Positions 35,961-46,041 of a DNA stretch of 64,000 nt are shown here, piece by piece (position 1 is the stretch's first letter; each line of letters begins with the position of its first letter). The stretch is from DYJK01 sp040755055. Its GTDB lineage: Bacteria; Bacteroidota; Ignavibacteria; Ignavibacteriales; Melioribacteraceae. A program made the position numbers and the translations under genes. The notes below the pieces were generated by a model, which saw only the letters and a program-made list of their open reading frames with translations, did not search any database and had not been told where the DNA came from. Where the stretch lies: the NCBI GenBank assembly GCA_040755055.1, contig JBFMBS010000002.1, positions 140,830 through 204,829 on the forward strand. The letters are read 5' to 3'.

Positions 35961-38816
35961 CTAATTGGTTTCAATTGTAGATTCGAACTTGTATTTGCCG
36001 GAACCGGCTTTTATCGAAAGGAGAGAATTTTCAAATTTATTTATTTGAACCTCTTTAAAGTTTTGAATAGCTAAACCATTCGCTGTTACCGCCTCATTAT
36101 TGATTGCCGGGATAAAAATCTCCGCCGTTGAATTCACGGGGATAACAATGTTCATCGTGATTTTTTTCCCTTTCTTTTTCCACGAAGAAATTATTTTCCC
36201 GTTCATGGTGTTAAGAGAAGATTTCACAAAAGAAATTTTGCCTTTAGGAATTTCCGGTTTGATCACTATTTGTTTGTAAGCTGTACCTTCCGCTCTAATC
36301 CCAGCCATATTGTTGAACATCCACTCGCACACAGAACCAAATGAATAATGGCTGAACGAATTCATACCGCTTATAAATCCTTCTGCTTTTGTATAGCTGT
36401 CCCATCTTTCCCAAATTGTCGTGGCGCCGTTTTCAATCTCATATCCCCACGACGGGTATTCTTTATTCAATAATAATTGATATGCTGTTTCTGAGTGCCC
36501 GATTGCAGATAGTGAAGGCAGCAAAGGTTTTACACCTAAAAATCCGGTAGTAAGATAACCGTTGTTTTCTCTTACAAGTTGATCGAGATATTCTCCGGCT
36601 TTAAGGATGAGACTATCCGGAAGAATTTTCATATAGATTGCATTCGCATAAGCTGTTTGTGTATGACCGGAAAATCCGCGCTCTCCATCGTTGTAATCCT
36701 TTCCGTCACCGTAAACTTTTTCATCGCATTTCAGTTTTCCCTCAGCATCAACGTAATGGCTCAAAAAGCCGTTTTTTACTTTTGCAAAAACTTCAGCATA
36801 ATATTTCGATTCGCTTTCATTACCGATTGCATTTGCCATTTCACTCATCAGTTGTGCACAATAACCGTAATAAATCGTTGCAAGCAAATCAGGCGAAGTT
36901 TTTTTGCCGATAGAAAGCCAATCGCCGAATCCGCCCTTGGGATAGATATCATCGAACGATCTTTCAGTGAAGTAAAATTTGCCTTTGCTTCTCTCTTCAA
37001 GGAATTTCATAAACCGTGTCATGTTCGGCCAGAAATTTTTTATCACCCGAGTATCACCGTACGATTTGCAAATTTGGTAAGTGCAAATTACTCCGGCCTC
37101 CATCCATCCGGGGGAGAAAGTATCATATCCTCTAATTTCAGGGAAAGGTGCATAAGGCGGATAAGCACCGTTAGGCATTTGCGCATCATTCAAATCAACA
37201 AGCCATTTTGTATAAAACGCAGCAATATCCATATTCAAAGCGGCAGAACTAACATACACTTGAGCGTCGCCCGTCCACCCAAGTCTTTCGTCACGTTGCG
37301 GACAATCTGTAGGCAGTTCAACAAAATTAGCTCGTTGTGTCCAAACAATATTGCTGTACAACTTATTCACCATGGCATCGCTGCATTCAAACGATCCGGC
37401 AATTGGCGTTGTAGAACCCAACACAAGCCCCGTAATTGTGTTTTGATCCGGCTTCTTTTTCAAACCGCTTACCTCAACAAATTGAAAACCGTGATAAGTA
37501 AACTTCGGAGTCCATTCTTCACCGTTTGGGCTACCAATTAAAATGTAAGTATCAGTTGCTCTCGCTTTACGAAGATTTTCTGTCATCAAACGTCCGTCGG
37601 GATAAAGCATTTCACCGTATCGAACAACCACTGTATCACCAGCTTTACCTTTTATTTTAAGTTTGATTAGTCCGGCAAAATTTTGTCCCATATCGAAAAG
37701 GTATTTCCCATCATTGTACCGTTTGATCGATTTAGGTTTTATTGTTTGTGTTACTTGAACCGGGTTGCCGGGGTAACATTCAAGATTGCGTCCGGTCTGT
37801 GGAATAACTTCCGCTTGTTTCCAAGCATCATCATTATATCTAACTTTAGACCACCCTTGAAATTCTTTACGCGCATCATACGTTTCACCATTCAAAATAT
37901 CTGATTCGACTATCGGACCGTAATTTGTTTTCCATGAATCATCGGTAACAAATGTTTCGCTTGTTCCGTTTTCGTATTCAACTTCTATTTGTGCCAACAA
38001 TGCCGGGACATCACCGTAAAAGTTTTTTACTTGCGGATTGCCAACAAGCAATGCATAACCAACATATCCGGAATACCATCCGTAAGAAATGATGGAACCG
38101 AGAACATTTTCACCTTTCCGTAGATTTTCGGTTATATCGTAAGTTTGATAATAAACCCGTTTATTGTAGTCTGTCCACCCCGGTGTTAAATAATCTTTCC
38201 CGATTTTTCTGCCGTTGATGTAAAATTCATATAAGCCAAGCGCGGAAACATAGAGCCGGGCATTCTTAATTTCTTCTCGAACAGAAATTTCTTTTCTAAA
38301 ATAAGGTGCCGGCGGAAGATGATATACTTTCCCTCTACCAAGCACATTCAAGTTCGAGCCGATCCATTTTCCTTTCCATTCATTTTTATCAAGCAGCCCC
38401 ATTTCCCATTTTGCCGGCTTACTCCATCTACCGGGATTGCCGTTCTTATCCCAACTCATAACTTTCCAGTAGCAAACCTGGCGTGAACTCAACGGCTTAC
38501 CCTTGTATTCAATTTGATAAGTTTGATCGCCGGATATTTTTTGTGAATCCCACAAATCCGCTTTGCCTGGAGAAAGTTGTACAAGAGATGAAGCAACTAT
38601 TATTCTATAAGCGGTCTGCGCTTGTCCTCTCACATTCGATTCGAGTACCCAGCTTAGTCTCGGGTTCGTTACATCAACCACCGGGTTTACTTTGTATTCA
38701 CATCGAAGATATACGGCTTTCAAATCGCTCTCCATGTTTTTCGAGTGGGAAACCTGGTTAATCATAAAAACAATTGCAAGAATTAGCTTAAGGGAAATTT
38801 TCGAAAATGTTTTCAT
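35961..38816 (-). CDS. GH78 alpha-L-rhamnosidase
   Basis: This is a secreted enzyme of 951 residues that removes terminal alpha-L-rhamnose. Its layout is the usual GH78 one: N-terminal Bac_rhamnosid domains (about 30-370, with VNPVVDVTNPRLSW and GWTDYNKRVYYQTYD), an (alpha/alpha)6 catalytic domain (about 470-820), and a C-terminal beta-sandwich. The general acid lies in DCPQRDERLGWTGDAQ (Glu about 510). The second catalytic Glu lies in GATTIWERWDS. The frame extends five codons upstream to an ATG at 38831; neither start has a clear ribosome site, and 38816 gives the better signal peptide (MKTFSKISLKLILAIVF). It supplies free rhamnose for the RhaT/RhaA/RhaB route. Confidence 0.93.
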   Translation of the reverse strand: MKTFSKISLKLILAIVFMINQVSHSKNMESDLKAVYLRCEYKVNPVVDVTNPRLSWVLESNVRGQAQTAYRIIVASSLVQLSPGKADLWDSQKISGDQTYQIEYKGKPLSSRQVCYWKVMSWDKNGNPGRWSKPAKWEMGLLDKNEWKGKWIGSNLNVLGRGKVYHLPPAPYFRKEISVREEIKNARLYVSALGLYEFYINGRKIGKDYLTPGWTDYNKRVYYQTYDITENLRKGENVLGSIISYGWYSGYVGYALLVGNPQVKNFYGDVPALLAQIEVEYENGTSETFVTDDSWKTNYGPIVESDILNGETYDARKEFQGWSKVRYNDDAWKQAEVIPQTGRNLECYPGNPVQVTQTIKPKSIKRYNDGKYLFDMGQNFAGLIKLKIKGKAGDTVVVRYGEMLYPDGRLMTENLRKARATDTYILIGSPNGEEWTPKFTYHGFQFVEVSGLKKKPDQNTITGLVLGSTTPIAGSFECSDAMVNKLYSNIVWTQRANFVELPTDCPQRDERLGWTGDAQVYVSSAALNMDIAAFYTKWLVDLNDAQMPNGAYPPYAPFPEIRGYDTFSPGWMEAGVICTYQICKSYGDTRVIKNFWPNMTRFMKFLEERSKGKFYFTERSFDDIYPKGGFGDWLSIGKKTSPDLLATIYYGYCAQLMSEMANAIGNESESKYYAEVFAKVKNGFLSHYVDAEGKLKCDEKVYGDGKDYNDGERGFSGHTQTAYANAIYMKILPDSLILKAGEYLDQLVRENNGYLTTGFLGVKPLLPSLSAIGHSETAYQLLLNKEYPSWGYEIENGATTIWERWDSYTKAEGFISGMNSFSHYSFGSVCEWMFNNMAGIRAEGTAYKQIVIKPEIPKGKISFVKSSLNTMNGKIISSWKKKGKKITMNIVIPVNSTAEIFIPAINNEAVTANGLAIQNFKEVQINKFENSLLSIKAGSGKYKFESTIETN

Positions 38817-38911
38817 ATTATATCTGCACATAATTGAATTTCATCAGCTCAGCCATTTATGACGGAGATTGGTGAGCAAAACACTCAATAGTTCGGCTTT
38901 AGCCACATATT

Positions 38912-39829
38912 TTAATTATACCTTTTCCCACTTTTATATCGTTCAAAAAGTTCGGTCGGATTGTTCTTCATCAAATAGATTGTTCCGTACCAATGCCTTC
39001 CTCTTTTCGGATCGATTGTAAATTGAATAGATGGACCGGCATGAATACAAGGATTGAGTGAATTATAGATTAGAAAACTTGCTCCACCGGGCCAAGAAAT
39101 GGCGACCAAATGTTTTTTGTCTTTACTTTCACGTGCGATTATATCCTCGTCGCTTGTTTCGTTAACTAACCACCATGTGCCGATGTCGCTTCCCGGGTTT
39201 TCTATTTTTGTTTTTCCAACTGCTTCGATATTGGTAAAACCTTTGCGTGCAATTACTAACAGCGCGTCTCTCCCTTTTTCGGCCGGTGTAGGTGTAGTCT
39301 TATCAAGACTTAAATATTTCCCATCCGACCAAATAAATACATCGGAAGTAATACGAAGGTTATTGAAGTCGTTTGAACGATCGAGCGCCAGGCATATCTG
39401 TGGAGAAATTTTTCTTACCGGCTTATCCGTATGATTCTTCACAAAAAATTCTATGTGAACCTCATCGGCAGCGGCATTAACAATTCCGCCGAATTCAATT
39501 CCTTCATAGGTTGTATATGAGTAAGAAATTTCCCCAGTAGATTCGTTTATTTTCCATTCCGGATACTTTTCCATCTTCGAAAGCGGCAGCATATCGGCGC
39601 GGTAATGATCTATGAAATGCATTCCATCTTCACTATCTAAAGTTTCTGGAAAACGTAATTCGATTGTTCCATCCATCCAAGGTACTTTCATTTGAAAACC
39701 GATGTGATCAATTTTACCTTCGGTATGTTGAAGTGGAATTAGTTTAATCTTTTCTTCATCGCCGGCAAATAAATAGTCATTAAGTAAAAATAGAACCACT
39801 AATAATTGTATTACGATTTTCATCTGCAT
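38912..39829 (-). CDS. Secreted protein of unknown function in the rhamnose cluster
   Basis: This 305-residue protein starts with a signal peptide (1-21, ending YLFAG), followed by a beta-rich single domain. I do not recognise a family. The WMDGTIELRFPETLDSEDGMHF and HIEFFVKNHTDKPVRKI segments suggest a beta-sandwich, similar in feel to mutarotase-like folds. GGAGTG lies seven bases before the ATG. It sits between an esterase and the GH78 rhamnosidase, so binding or processing of a rhamnose-containing oligosaccharide is a reasonable guess only. Confidence 0.6.
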   Translation of the reverse strand: MQMKIVIQLLVVLFLLNDYLFAGDEEKIKLIPLQHTEGKIDHIGFQMKVPWMDGTIELRFPETLDSEDGMHFIDHYRADMLPLSKMEKYPEWKINESTGEISYSYTTYEGIEFGGIVNAAADEVHIEFFVKNHTDKPVRKISPQICLALDRSNDFNNLRITSDVFIWSDGKYLSLDKTTPTPAEKGRDALLVIARKGFTNIEAVGKTKIENPGSDIGTWWLVNETSDEDIIARESKDKKHLVAISWPGGASFLIYNSLNPCIHAGPSIQFTIDPKRGRHWYGTIYLMKNNPTELFERYKSGKRYN

Positions 39830-39874
39830 GTGATCACTCCGTACAAAAATGGACCCAAAATATTAAGCTGCGAT

Positions 39875-41161
39875 CTACTTCAATGGAATTTCTATCGGAC
39901 CGAAAGCCGGAATAGGATTATCCAGTGAATCCGTGATGTTCATATACGGGTTGGTACCGTTGCCGCAAACGAGCGTTGCCGGTTTGTTAGGCACCATCGA
40001 CAAAAATAATTTTAAACCGGCATCGTCTTCCGGATCGAATTCAACTTTAGAAACGACCCATTCAATATGAGGCTCTCCGTCAACTCGAAGTTCGAACTGT
40101 CCGGGTCTGCCGCACGCGGAAAGCTTGCCGCTTACACCGCTGTAATGAAGTTTAAGATAATTCGAACCGGATTTTTCATCTTTACACATTTTGATCGATT
40201 CAAGTTCTATTTGCTTTGCATGACCGGGTTGTTCATAAACATATGTCAATGCAATTTCTGCAAGACGTTTTCCAAGCCGCATTTGTCCGTCTGTTGAAAT
40301 ATGAGCACAGTCGTCAAGAGGTAAATCGATTCCGGTTATCATGTAAACATTTTTGGTATTGTGTGCTACTCTGCGCTGTATCTCTCTTATCTCTTCCCAT
40401 GTTCTATCTTGTTTCGTATCATACTTTATAAATCTTCCAATCTGAACAAGTATAACCGGTAGTTCCGCGTTGCCGACTTCTTTCCTAACTGCCTCAATTA
40501 AACGGAGAAGATCAGTTTCGTATTCATCGGTCTTCAATTTCATAGCTTCGGATTCACCTTGCGACCAGATGAATCCTTTTATTTTTTCTTTACCTACAGA
40601 ATGAATACGGTTTATCATGGCACCGTAAAGAGAATTATTCCCTTCGGACTTTTTCTCAGGGTACCATTGATCCATCCTCGATCCGCCAAGAGCACAAGGT
40701 ATCAATCCAATCGGGCGACCGGTATGTTCAAAAATATGTTTTGCAAAATAGATTCCCGGTCCTACACCGCCGATAGGATTTTGCTTGCTCAACTGTGCAA
40801 GCAGTTTGAATTGAGCGTGAGCTTTTTCAGAATTCTTCAATGAATCCGGCAGAAGATCGCAAAACCCGTTCTCATAAGCTGGTGTTACTGCTTCAAAAAT
40901 TCTATGCAAAGGATTTTTAGCGACCATCCATTTATCATCCATATTCAACATCATGATATTAGGGTTCGATGTTGTGTCCGGCACTCTTCCGGCACCGGCC
41001 ATCTGCGATTGCCCGGCAAGTACCCAAATATCTGCATCAATCGGACAAGGATTTTTATTCAAAGTCGTTTGCCCATTACAAGTTGAATTCACAAAAAAGA
41101 TCAACACCAGTATAGCAGATAGATATCTTGCCAATGCCGGATTTTTTTCGAGCATTATCAT
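39875..41161 (-). CDS. SASA-family carbohydrate acetylesterase (sialate O-acetylesterase-like)
   Basis: This is a 428-residue secreted SGNH-type esterase. A signal peptide (about 1-30) precedes the SASA catalytic domain: nucleophile Ser52 in LAGQSQMAGAG, the second block GPGIYFAKHI, a third block IWSQGESEA (about 195), and the His region DCAHISTDGQMRLGK (about 285) carrying the catalytic Asp/His. A C-terminal beta-domain (about 310-425) follows. Such enzymes take acetyl groups off plant polysaccharides such as rhamnogalacturonan or xylan, and this fits the neighbouring rhamnosidases. GAGG lies five bases before the ATG. Confidence 0.85.
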   Translation of the reverse strand: MIMLEKNPALARYLSAILVLIFFVNSTCNGQTTLNKNPCPIDADIWVLAGQSQMAGAGRVPDTTSNPNIMMLNMDDKWMVAKNPLHRIFEAVTPAYENGFCDLLPDSLKNSEKAHAQFKLLAQLSKQNPIGGVGPGIYFAKHIFEHTGRPIGLIPCALGGSRMDQWYPEKKSEGNNSLYGAMINRIHSVGKEKIKGFIWSQGESEAMKLKTDEYETDLLRLIEAVRKEVGNAELPVILVQIGRFIKYDTKQDRTWEEIREIQRRVAHNTKNVYMITGIDLPLDDCAHISTDGQMRLGKRLAEIALTYVYEQPGHAKQIELESIKMCKDEKSGSNYLKLHYSGVSGKLSACGRPGQFELRVDGEPHIEWVVSKVEFDPEDDAGLKLFLSMVPNKPATLVCGNGTNPYMNITDSLDNPIPAFGPIEIPLK

Positions 41162-41255
41162 TTTAGCCTCGCGGATTTTTTATTTCATTATTAATGCAAA
41201 ATTAGGAAAAGTAAGGATGGGAACTAAACCTCTTGCCGGGATGATTTAGATAAAT

Positions 41256-42530
41256 CTACGATGTCCTTTTGTTCAAAACATCTACTTCATATTTTTGGAT
41301 TTCGGCGACATAATCTTCAGCTACCGGCACATTGTTCATCAAACAATAGTAATCATAAACTGCACCGAACGGTTTTGTTTTCATCAGTTCAAGAAAAGCA
41401 AGGCGCTCGAAATTTTTCCCGGCTTCTTCGAACTCTTTTAGTTTTTCTGTCGGTTCCAACAATGCAAACAGAAATGCCAATTGAGCTGCGCGCGTTCCTA
41501 TTACATATGCACCGATACGGTTGAGACTCCCGTCAAAATAATCGAGGCCAACGTTTACTCTATCTAATACATTTGCACGGACAATCTCTTGTGCGATTAG
41601 CTGAATCTCATCGTTGAAAATTACAACGTGGTCGCTATCCCATCTAACGCCGCGACTAACATGCAAAAGTAATCCATCAACAAATTGCAGCATGGATGAA
41701 ATCTTATCGCCGATTTGTTCGGTAGGATGAAAATGCCCGCTATCAAGGCAAAGTAATTTATTATTCTTAACTGCGTATCCCATGTAAAATTCATGCGAAC
41801 CTACAACCATCGATTCCGAACCGATACCGAACAATTTACTTTCAACGGAATCTTTCAAATATTCTTTTGGGTACTTGATCTCAAAAATTTCATCGAGAGA
41901 CTTTTTCAACAATGCGCGGTGTGTGTTGCGGTCAACGGAAATATCTTTTGATCCGTCCGGTATCCAAATATTATTTATCGATGGCGTGCCTAATTGTTTT
42001 CCCATTTCGGCAGCAATTTTTCTTGTGCGTTTTACATGCTCAACCCAGAATTTGCGGTACGTTTCATTTTTGCTTGCAAGTGTAAACCCGTCGTCGGCAT
42101 ATGGATGGGAAAAGCATGTCGGGTTGAAATCAATTCCGATACCAAGTTTCTTTGCCCAATCGATCCAGCTTTGAAAGTGTTTAACTTCAATTTGGTCACG
42201 GTCAACTTTTTCTCCTTTGAAATCGCCGTAGATTGCATGGAGATTAAGGCGTTGTTTTCCCGGAAGAAGACTGATAACTTTTTCAATATCGGCACGTAAC
42301 TGTTCAATCGTTTTAGCTTTGCCGGGATAGTTGCCGGTAACTTGAATTCCACCGCCGCCAAGTTCCGCATCCGGCGTTTCAAATCCGCCAACATCATCTG
42401 TCTGCCAGCAATGCAAACTGATTTTTATTTGATCTATTTTTTTTAACGCTACATCTGTATCCACCCCTAAAACAGCGTACTGCTCTTTAGCATATTTGTA
42501 TGCATTCTCAATTACTGTTTTGTCTTTCAT
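41256..42530 (-). CDS. rhaA: L-rhamnose isomerase
   Basis: This is a 424-residue cytosolic enzyme that converts L-rhamnose to L-rhamnulose. It closely follows Escherichia coli RhaA from end to end, sharing ISLHCWQTDDVGGFE, NYPGKAK, LNLHAIYGDF, DFNPTCFSHP, IWIPDGSKDI and CLDSGHFHPTE. The metal ligands expected from E. coli H262, D294 and D296 are present as H266, D298 and D300. AGGAGT precedes the ATG. It lies 31 bases downstream of rhaT, giving a rhaM-rhaT-rhaA set, while the kinase rhaB is 14 kb away in the microcompartment operon. Confidence 0.97.
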   Translation of the reverse strand: MKDKTVIENAYKYAKEQYAVLGVDTDVALKKIDQIKISLHCWQTDDVGGFETPDAELGGGGIQVTGNYPGKAKTIEQLRADIEKVISLLPGKQRLNLHAIYGDFKGEKVDRDQIEVKHFQSWIDWAKKLGIGIDFNPTCFSHPYADDGFTLASKNETYRKFWVEHVKRTRKIAAEMGKQLGTPSINNIWIPDGSKDISVDRNTHRALLKKSLDEIFEIKYPKEYLKDSVESKLFGIGSESMVVGSHEFYMGYAVKNNKLLCLDSGHFHPTEQIGDKISSMLQFVDGLLLHVSRGVRWDSDHVVIFNDEIQLIAQEIVRANVLDRVNVGLDYFDGSLNRIGAYVIGTRAAQLAFLFALLEPTEKLKEFEEAGKNFERLAFLELMKTKPFGAVYDYYCLMNNVPVAEDYVAEIQKYEVDVLNKRTS

Positions 42531-42561
42531 AATAAGAACTCCTATATAAGAATATGTATTG

Positions 42562-43602
42562 TTATAATTTAATTACAAACGTTGATAAAATTAATACAAC
42601 TAGACCAAGTACAAGAACACCAATTGTTTTTGAGCCGGCACCTTTCCACTCTTTTAGAATTATCCCCCAGACATTGCTGAAAAGAATATTTAACGCCATC
42701 AGGACACTCCATCCAAATGCAACCATTCCCAACGGCAGTTTACTTTGTCCCATTCCGAAAAAGAAAAATTGAAGATACCAGAGTGTTCCGCCCAATAAGC
42801 AGAACAACAAATTGTTAATTAATACGGAACCACCAACAGAAGTGTAATCTTTAAATGTTTTATTCTTCGCGTTAAGATACATGCAATAAAAAAAGTTGGT
42901 CAGAAATCCGCCGAACATTACAAATATGTAAACCGGGTTCGCAACGAATAACGGATCGGTACCATTTGAGGCAGCAACTTGCTGAATAATATTCCCGGCA
43001 TCGATAAATCCGGCAATGCCGTTTATTCCGTAATTGAAACAAGCACTCATCACACCGGAAAGAACCGCAATGAGCAATCCTTTCTTCAACGCAAATTCTT
43101 TTATAGCTTTTTTACGATCCACTTCCGACATATTTTGCGATCTCAGCGCCCCGGCATAACCGACAATTGCAATTCCAACGATACAAATGGTTACACCAAC
43201 AAGTATCAGCACACCTTCATGTGTGGTAAATAAATTCTGGCCTGATATAAAAGGTGGAATTAGTGTGCCGAGTGCAGCACAAAATCCAAGTGCAATTGAT
43301 TGACCGAGAGCTACACCGAGATACCGCATACTTAATCCGAATGTTAGTCCCCCTACTCCCCACAAAGCACCAAACAAAACTGATCCGCCAATAGCAAACA
43401 TAGGTGAGCTGCACAACACTACTCCAAGGTTCGGTACAGTGAAGTATGCAAAGAGCCACGGAGCTATTATCCACGAAGCGACTCCTTGAACTATCCAATA
43501 CGATTCCCACGACCATTCTTTAACTTTTTTTATCGGCACATAAAAACTTGCTGCACAAGCGCTGCCTATAGCCATTAAAAAAATGCTTTGTAATGAGTCC
43601 AT
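42562..43602 (-). CDS. rhaT: L-rhamnose/H+ symporter
   Basis: This is a 346-residue inner-membrane protein with about ten transmembrane helices. It matches the RhaT family in length (E. coli 344) and in landmarks such as IGSACAASFYVPIKKVKEWSWE, the GALWGVGGLTFGLSMRYLG segment and FISGQN. It imports L-rhamnose with a proton. The gene lies between rhaM and rhaA with gaps of 23 and 31 bases. AAGGA stands nine bases before the ATG. Confidence 0.96.
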   Translation of the reverse strand: MDSLQSIFLMAIGSACAASFYVPIKKVKEWSWESYWIVQGVASWIIAPWLFAYFTVPNLGVVLCSSPMFAIGGSVLFGALWGVGGLTFGLSMRYLGVALGQSIALGFCAALGTLIPPFISGQNLFTTHEGVLILVGVTICIVGIAIVGYAGALRSQNMSEVDRKKAIKEFALKKGLLIAVLSGVMSACFNYGINGIAGFIDAGNIIQQVAASNGTDPLFVANPVYIFVMFGGFLTNFFYCMYLNAKNKTFKDYTSVGGSVLINNLLFCLLGGTLWYLQFFFFGMGQSKLPLGMVAFGWSVLMALNILFSNVWGIILKEWKGAGSKTIGVLVLGLVVLILSTFVIKL

Positions 43603-43625
43603 ATAATTTTATCCTTTATTGATTA

Positions 43626-43940
43626 TTAATCCATATGAAAAACTTCTTCTAACGGTATGGTTATGGGCGACGAATCCGGGTTTGTTTCCATTATATCTGC
43701 CATGTATAGCCACCACTTACGAACAATCGGATCGCAACCTAAATCCTGGGATGATGTATCACCGTCCTGGTATTGAACAGCAAAAAGAATATTTGTTTCT
43801 TCATCAAGATAAATTGAATAATCTCTAACCCCCGAAACAGAAATTAAATTTTTTAATTCTTCCCATATAGCATTATGTCTTCGTATATATTCTTCTTTGC
43901 AGCCGGGTTTTAATTTCATCTTAAACGCAAATTTTTTCAT
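43626..43940 (-). CDS. rhaM: L-rhamnose mutarotase
   Basis: This 104-residue protein is identical in length to E. coli RhaM and shares its plan: KKFAFKMKLKPGCKEEYIRRH, DYSIYLDEETNILFA and PIVRKWWLYMADIM, including the His in YIRRHNAIW and the paired Trp. It interconverts the anomers of L-rhamnose so that the isomerase gets its preferred form. It is the first gene of the rhaM-rhaT-rhaA trio. Confidence 0.96.
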   Translation of the reverse strand: MKKFAFKMKLKPGCKEEYIRRHNAIWEELKNLISVSGVRDYSIYLDEETNILFAVQYQDGDTSSQDLGCDPIVRKWWLYMADIMETNPDSSPITIPLEEVFHMD

Positions 43941-43967
43941 AATCTTTACCTAAGTTTTTATCGATTG

Positions 43968-45989
43968 CTAATTCTTAACAAGCACAACATGAAATTCATG
44001 GGGAGATAAATGAAATTCCTTTCCATTCGAAAATTCTTCGTCAAAAGTGTTTTCATGCAGAACAACATAATTGCCTTCTCTTTGGAAAGTTATTCTTGCC
44101 GTGATATGATTTTTCCCTTCGTTAAATATCATATAAAAATGGAAACCATTTTTTACGACATGGCGGACTCTTACATCTTTGCACGGAGGAGAAATAGTTA
44201 CGTCTTTATCAACGATCTTGCTAAGTTGTTCGGCCAGAAGGTCTTCATCATCCCTCTGATTCCAGTAAATCACTCGGTTATTTTTTTCAAGTTGTCGTAT
44301 TGTTTTTTCAGCATCAGCCGGCGGATCGAATTCAACAATTAAAATTTTATAATTCATTCCGGCAATATGAATTCCTTCCGAATCAACTACAGCGTCTTCC
44401 CATAAGTGCCTCGCTTCCAGATAATTAAAATCATACTGGTTTTGGAAACAAACTTTAGCTGCTCGCCAGGGCAAATAATCATTCAATCCTAATATCGCGA
44501 TATCGCAAATGTGCTGACTATCGGTATTGAGCCAGCATATTTGCGAAACCGAATTTGTAAAAGGTTTGAATTGATTCCACCAGGTATTATTGGGACCAAC
44601 ATCTGGGGGACGTTCGTCAACTCTAGGCCCTCGAATGGAATAGTAAAACGCATGAGGGTAGAGCAAATTGCATCCCCTAATCAAAAGCCAATGTGCAAGC
44701 CATTTCATTTCAGTGAAATTAAAATTATGACCATAGGCTCCACAGTATTCATTAGAGTTTCTTCTTTTCTTCAGATGAATCATAGCGGATGATGCACATT
44801 TTGCATTTGTAGATTCAGCACCTTCGAGTGCATTCGGTTTATCCATATCAACAAAACGCCAGACTATATCTTGTCCGGGTACATGGAAATAACGGAGATG
44901 ACCGATATCATCCGGTTGACCCGGATGGCCGGTCAAAGAAATGTTATGTTCGTTACACCAATCATACAATTGTTTATAATAAGTCTCCTCTAAACGTGCG
45001 TTTAAAGCTCTATAATATTTTTTCCTAATGGTTCCGGAATCAGGTTCATCATCGTACCACAGAGCCGGTAGCTTTACAGTAAAGTCTTCACTCAACCAAT
45101 CGTTCACAAGAGAAATTATTCCGGCATTACCGGGTACTGCACCCTCTTCCGGATTTTTTCCGAAGAATGACGGTTCATCGGTAAAGATAGCTTTAACTGT
45201 TTTGCCGAAATGATCTTTAAACTCATCATAGTATCGTTGATACACAATCTTAATAAAACACTTCACCGAATCGGGATTAAGAATGTCGGCAAGCCGAGGC
45301 ATTTCTTCAGGCACTTCTTTATGATCATAGCTTCTCTCAGCATTTGAGTCAACAAAGTGCAATCCTCTAATCAACGAATATTCAGGATTTATAAAACGAT
45401 CGACAATTGCGATTCTATGCCCGTTTGTTTTTCTTTTTACTATGGTAACAAGTTTTTGATTTTTTTGTAAATCAACTCCACCGGAACTTCCAATATTAAA
45501 TCCAAATTTTTGTTCTCCCGGTTTTACTTCATCAAGATCTATTGCAAATAATCCGTGTGGACGATAAGAAGGATTTTCGGCAACAATTAATCCGCATGCC
45601 GAACCGCTCGGGTACATTCCCTCATCATAAAGCATGCACCACATATTATTTTTTTCTGCTTCTTGTACTGCAACTCGCATAAAATAAATTAACCTATCAC
45701 TCATAAAACCGATTTCTTTTGGAAGACCAACACGCGGATGAATAATAAATCCATAGACGCCATGATCTGAAAAATCTTGTATCTGCTTGATGATTTCTTT
45801 TTCGGAAAGATCATCGTTCCAAAACCAGAAAGGTGCTTGTGAAAATTCTCGTAATGGATTGTTCCATTCATAAAGTAATTCTGTTAACTTGTCATCACTA
45901 TTTAATGTTGGTTTAGTTTTAAACCCAAGAGTTGTTAACGGCGGAATGATAGAAATATATTTAATAAAACTTCTTCGAGTGATTTCCAT
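43968..45989 (-). CDS. GH106-like alpha-L-rhamnosidase/glycoside hydrolase, Tat-exported
   Basis: This is a 673-residue protein. The N-terminus TRRSFIKYISIIPPL is a twin-arginine export signal. The body follows the Glyco_hydro_106-type pattern: APFWFWNDDLSEKEIIKQI, with GVYGFIIHPRVGLP (about 50-100), MLYDEGMYPSG (about 120), FTDEPSFFGKNPE (about 270, a candidate catalytic acid region) and SLTGHPGQPDD. It is shorter than well-studied GH106 enzymes of about 1,100 residues because the C-terminal beta domains are missing or reduced. Family and substrate are inferred from these motifs and from the rha genes next door. Confidence 0.75.
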   Translation of the reverse strand: MEITRRSFIKYISIIPPLTTLGFKTKPTLNSDDKLTELLYEWNNPLREFSQAPFWFWNDDLSEKEIIKQIQDFSDHGVYGFIIHPRVGLPKEIGFMSDRLIYFMRVAVQEAEKNNMWCMLYDEGMYPSGSACGLIVAENPSYRPHGLFAIDLDEVKPGEQKFGFNIGSSGGVDLQKNQKLVTIVKRKTNGHRIAIVDRFINPEYSLIRGLHFVDSNAERSYDHKEVPEEMPRLADILNPDSVKCFIKIVYQRYYDEFKDHFGKTVKAIFTDEPSFFGKNPEEGAVPGNAGIISLVNDWLSEDFTVKLPALWYDDEPDSGTIRKKYYRALNARLEETYYKQLYDWCNEHNISLTGHPGQPDDIGHLRYFHVPGQDIVWRFVDMDKPNALEGAESTNAKCASSAMIHLKKRRNSNEYCGAYGHNFNFTEMKWLAHWLLIRGCNLLYPHAFYYSIRGPRVDERPPDVGPNNTWWNQFKPFTNSVSQICWLNTDSQHICDIAILGLNDYLPWRAAKVCFQNQYDFNYLEARHLWEDAVVDSEGIHIAGMNYKILIVEFDPPADAEKTIRQLEKNNRVIYWNQRDDEDLLAEQLSKIVDKDVTISPPCKDVRVRHVVKNGFHFYMIFNEGKNHITARITFQREGNYVVLHENTFDEEFSNGKEFHLSPHEFHVVLVKN

Positions 45990-46041
45990 CAGGTAAAATT
46001 TATAAATGATATTGCTCTAATCGATCACGCTTGAGCTATTC

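Noticed and set aside
36579..37541. Plus-strand open frame of 320 codons inside the GH78 gene
   Set aside because: It is antisense to a well-supported enzyme, has no recognisable domain, and its composition is cysteine- and phenylalanine-rich as expected for a shadow frame.
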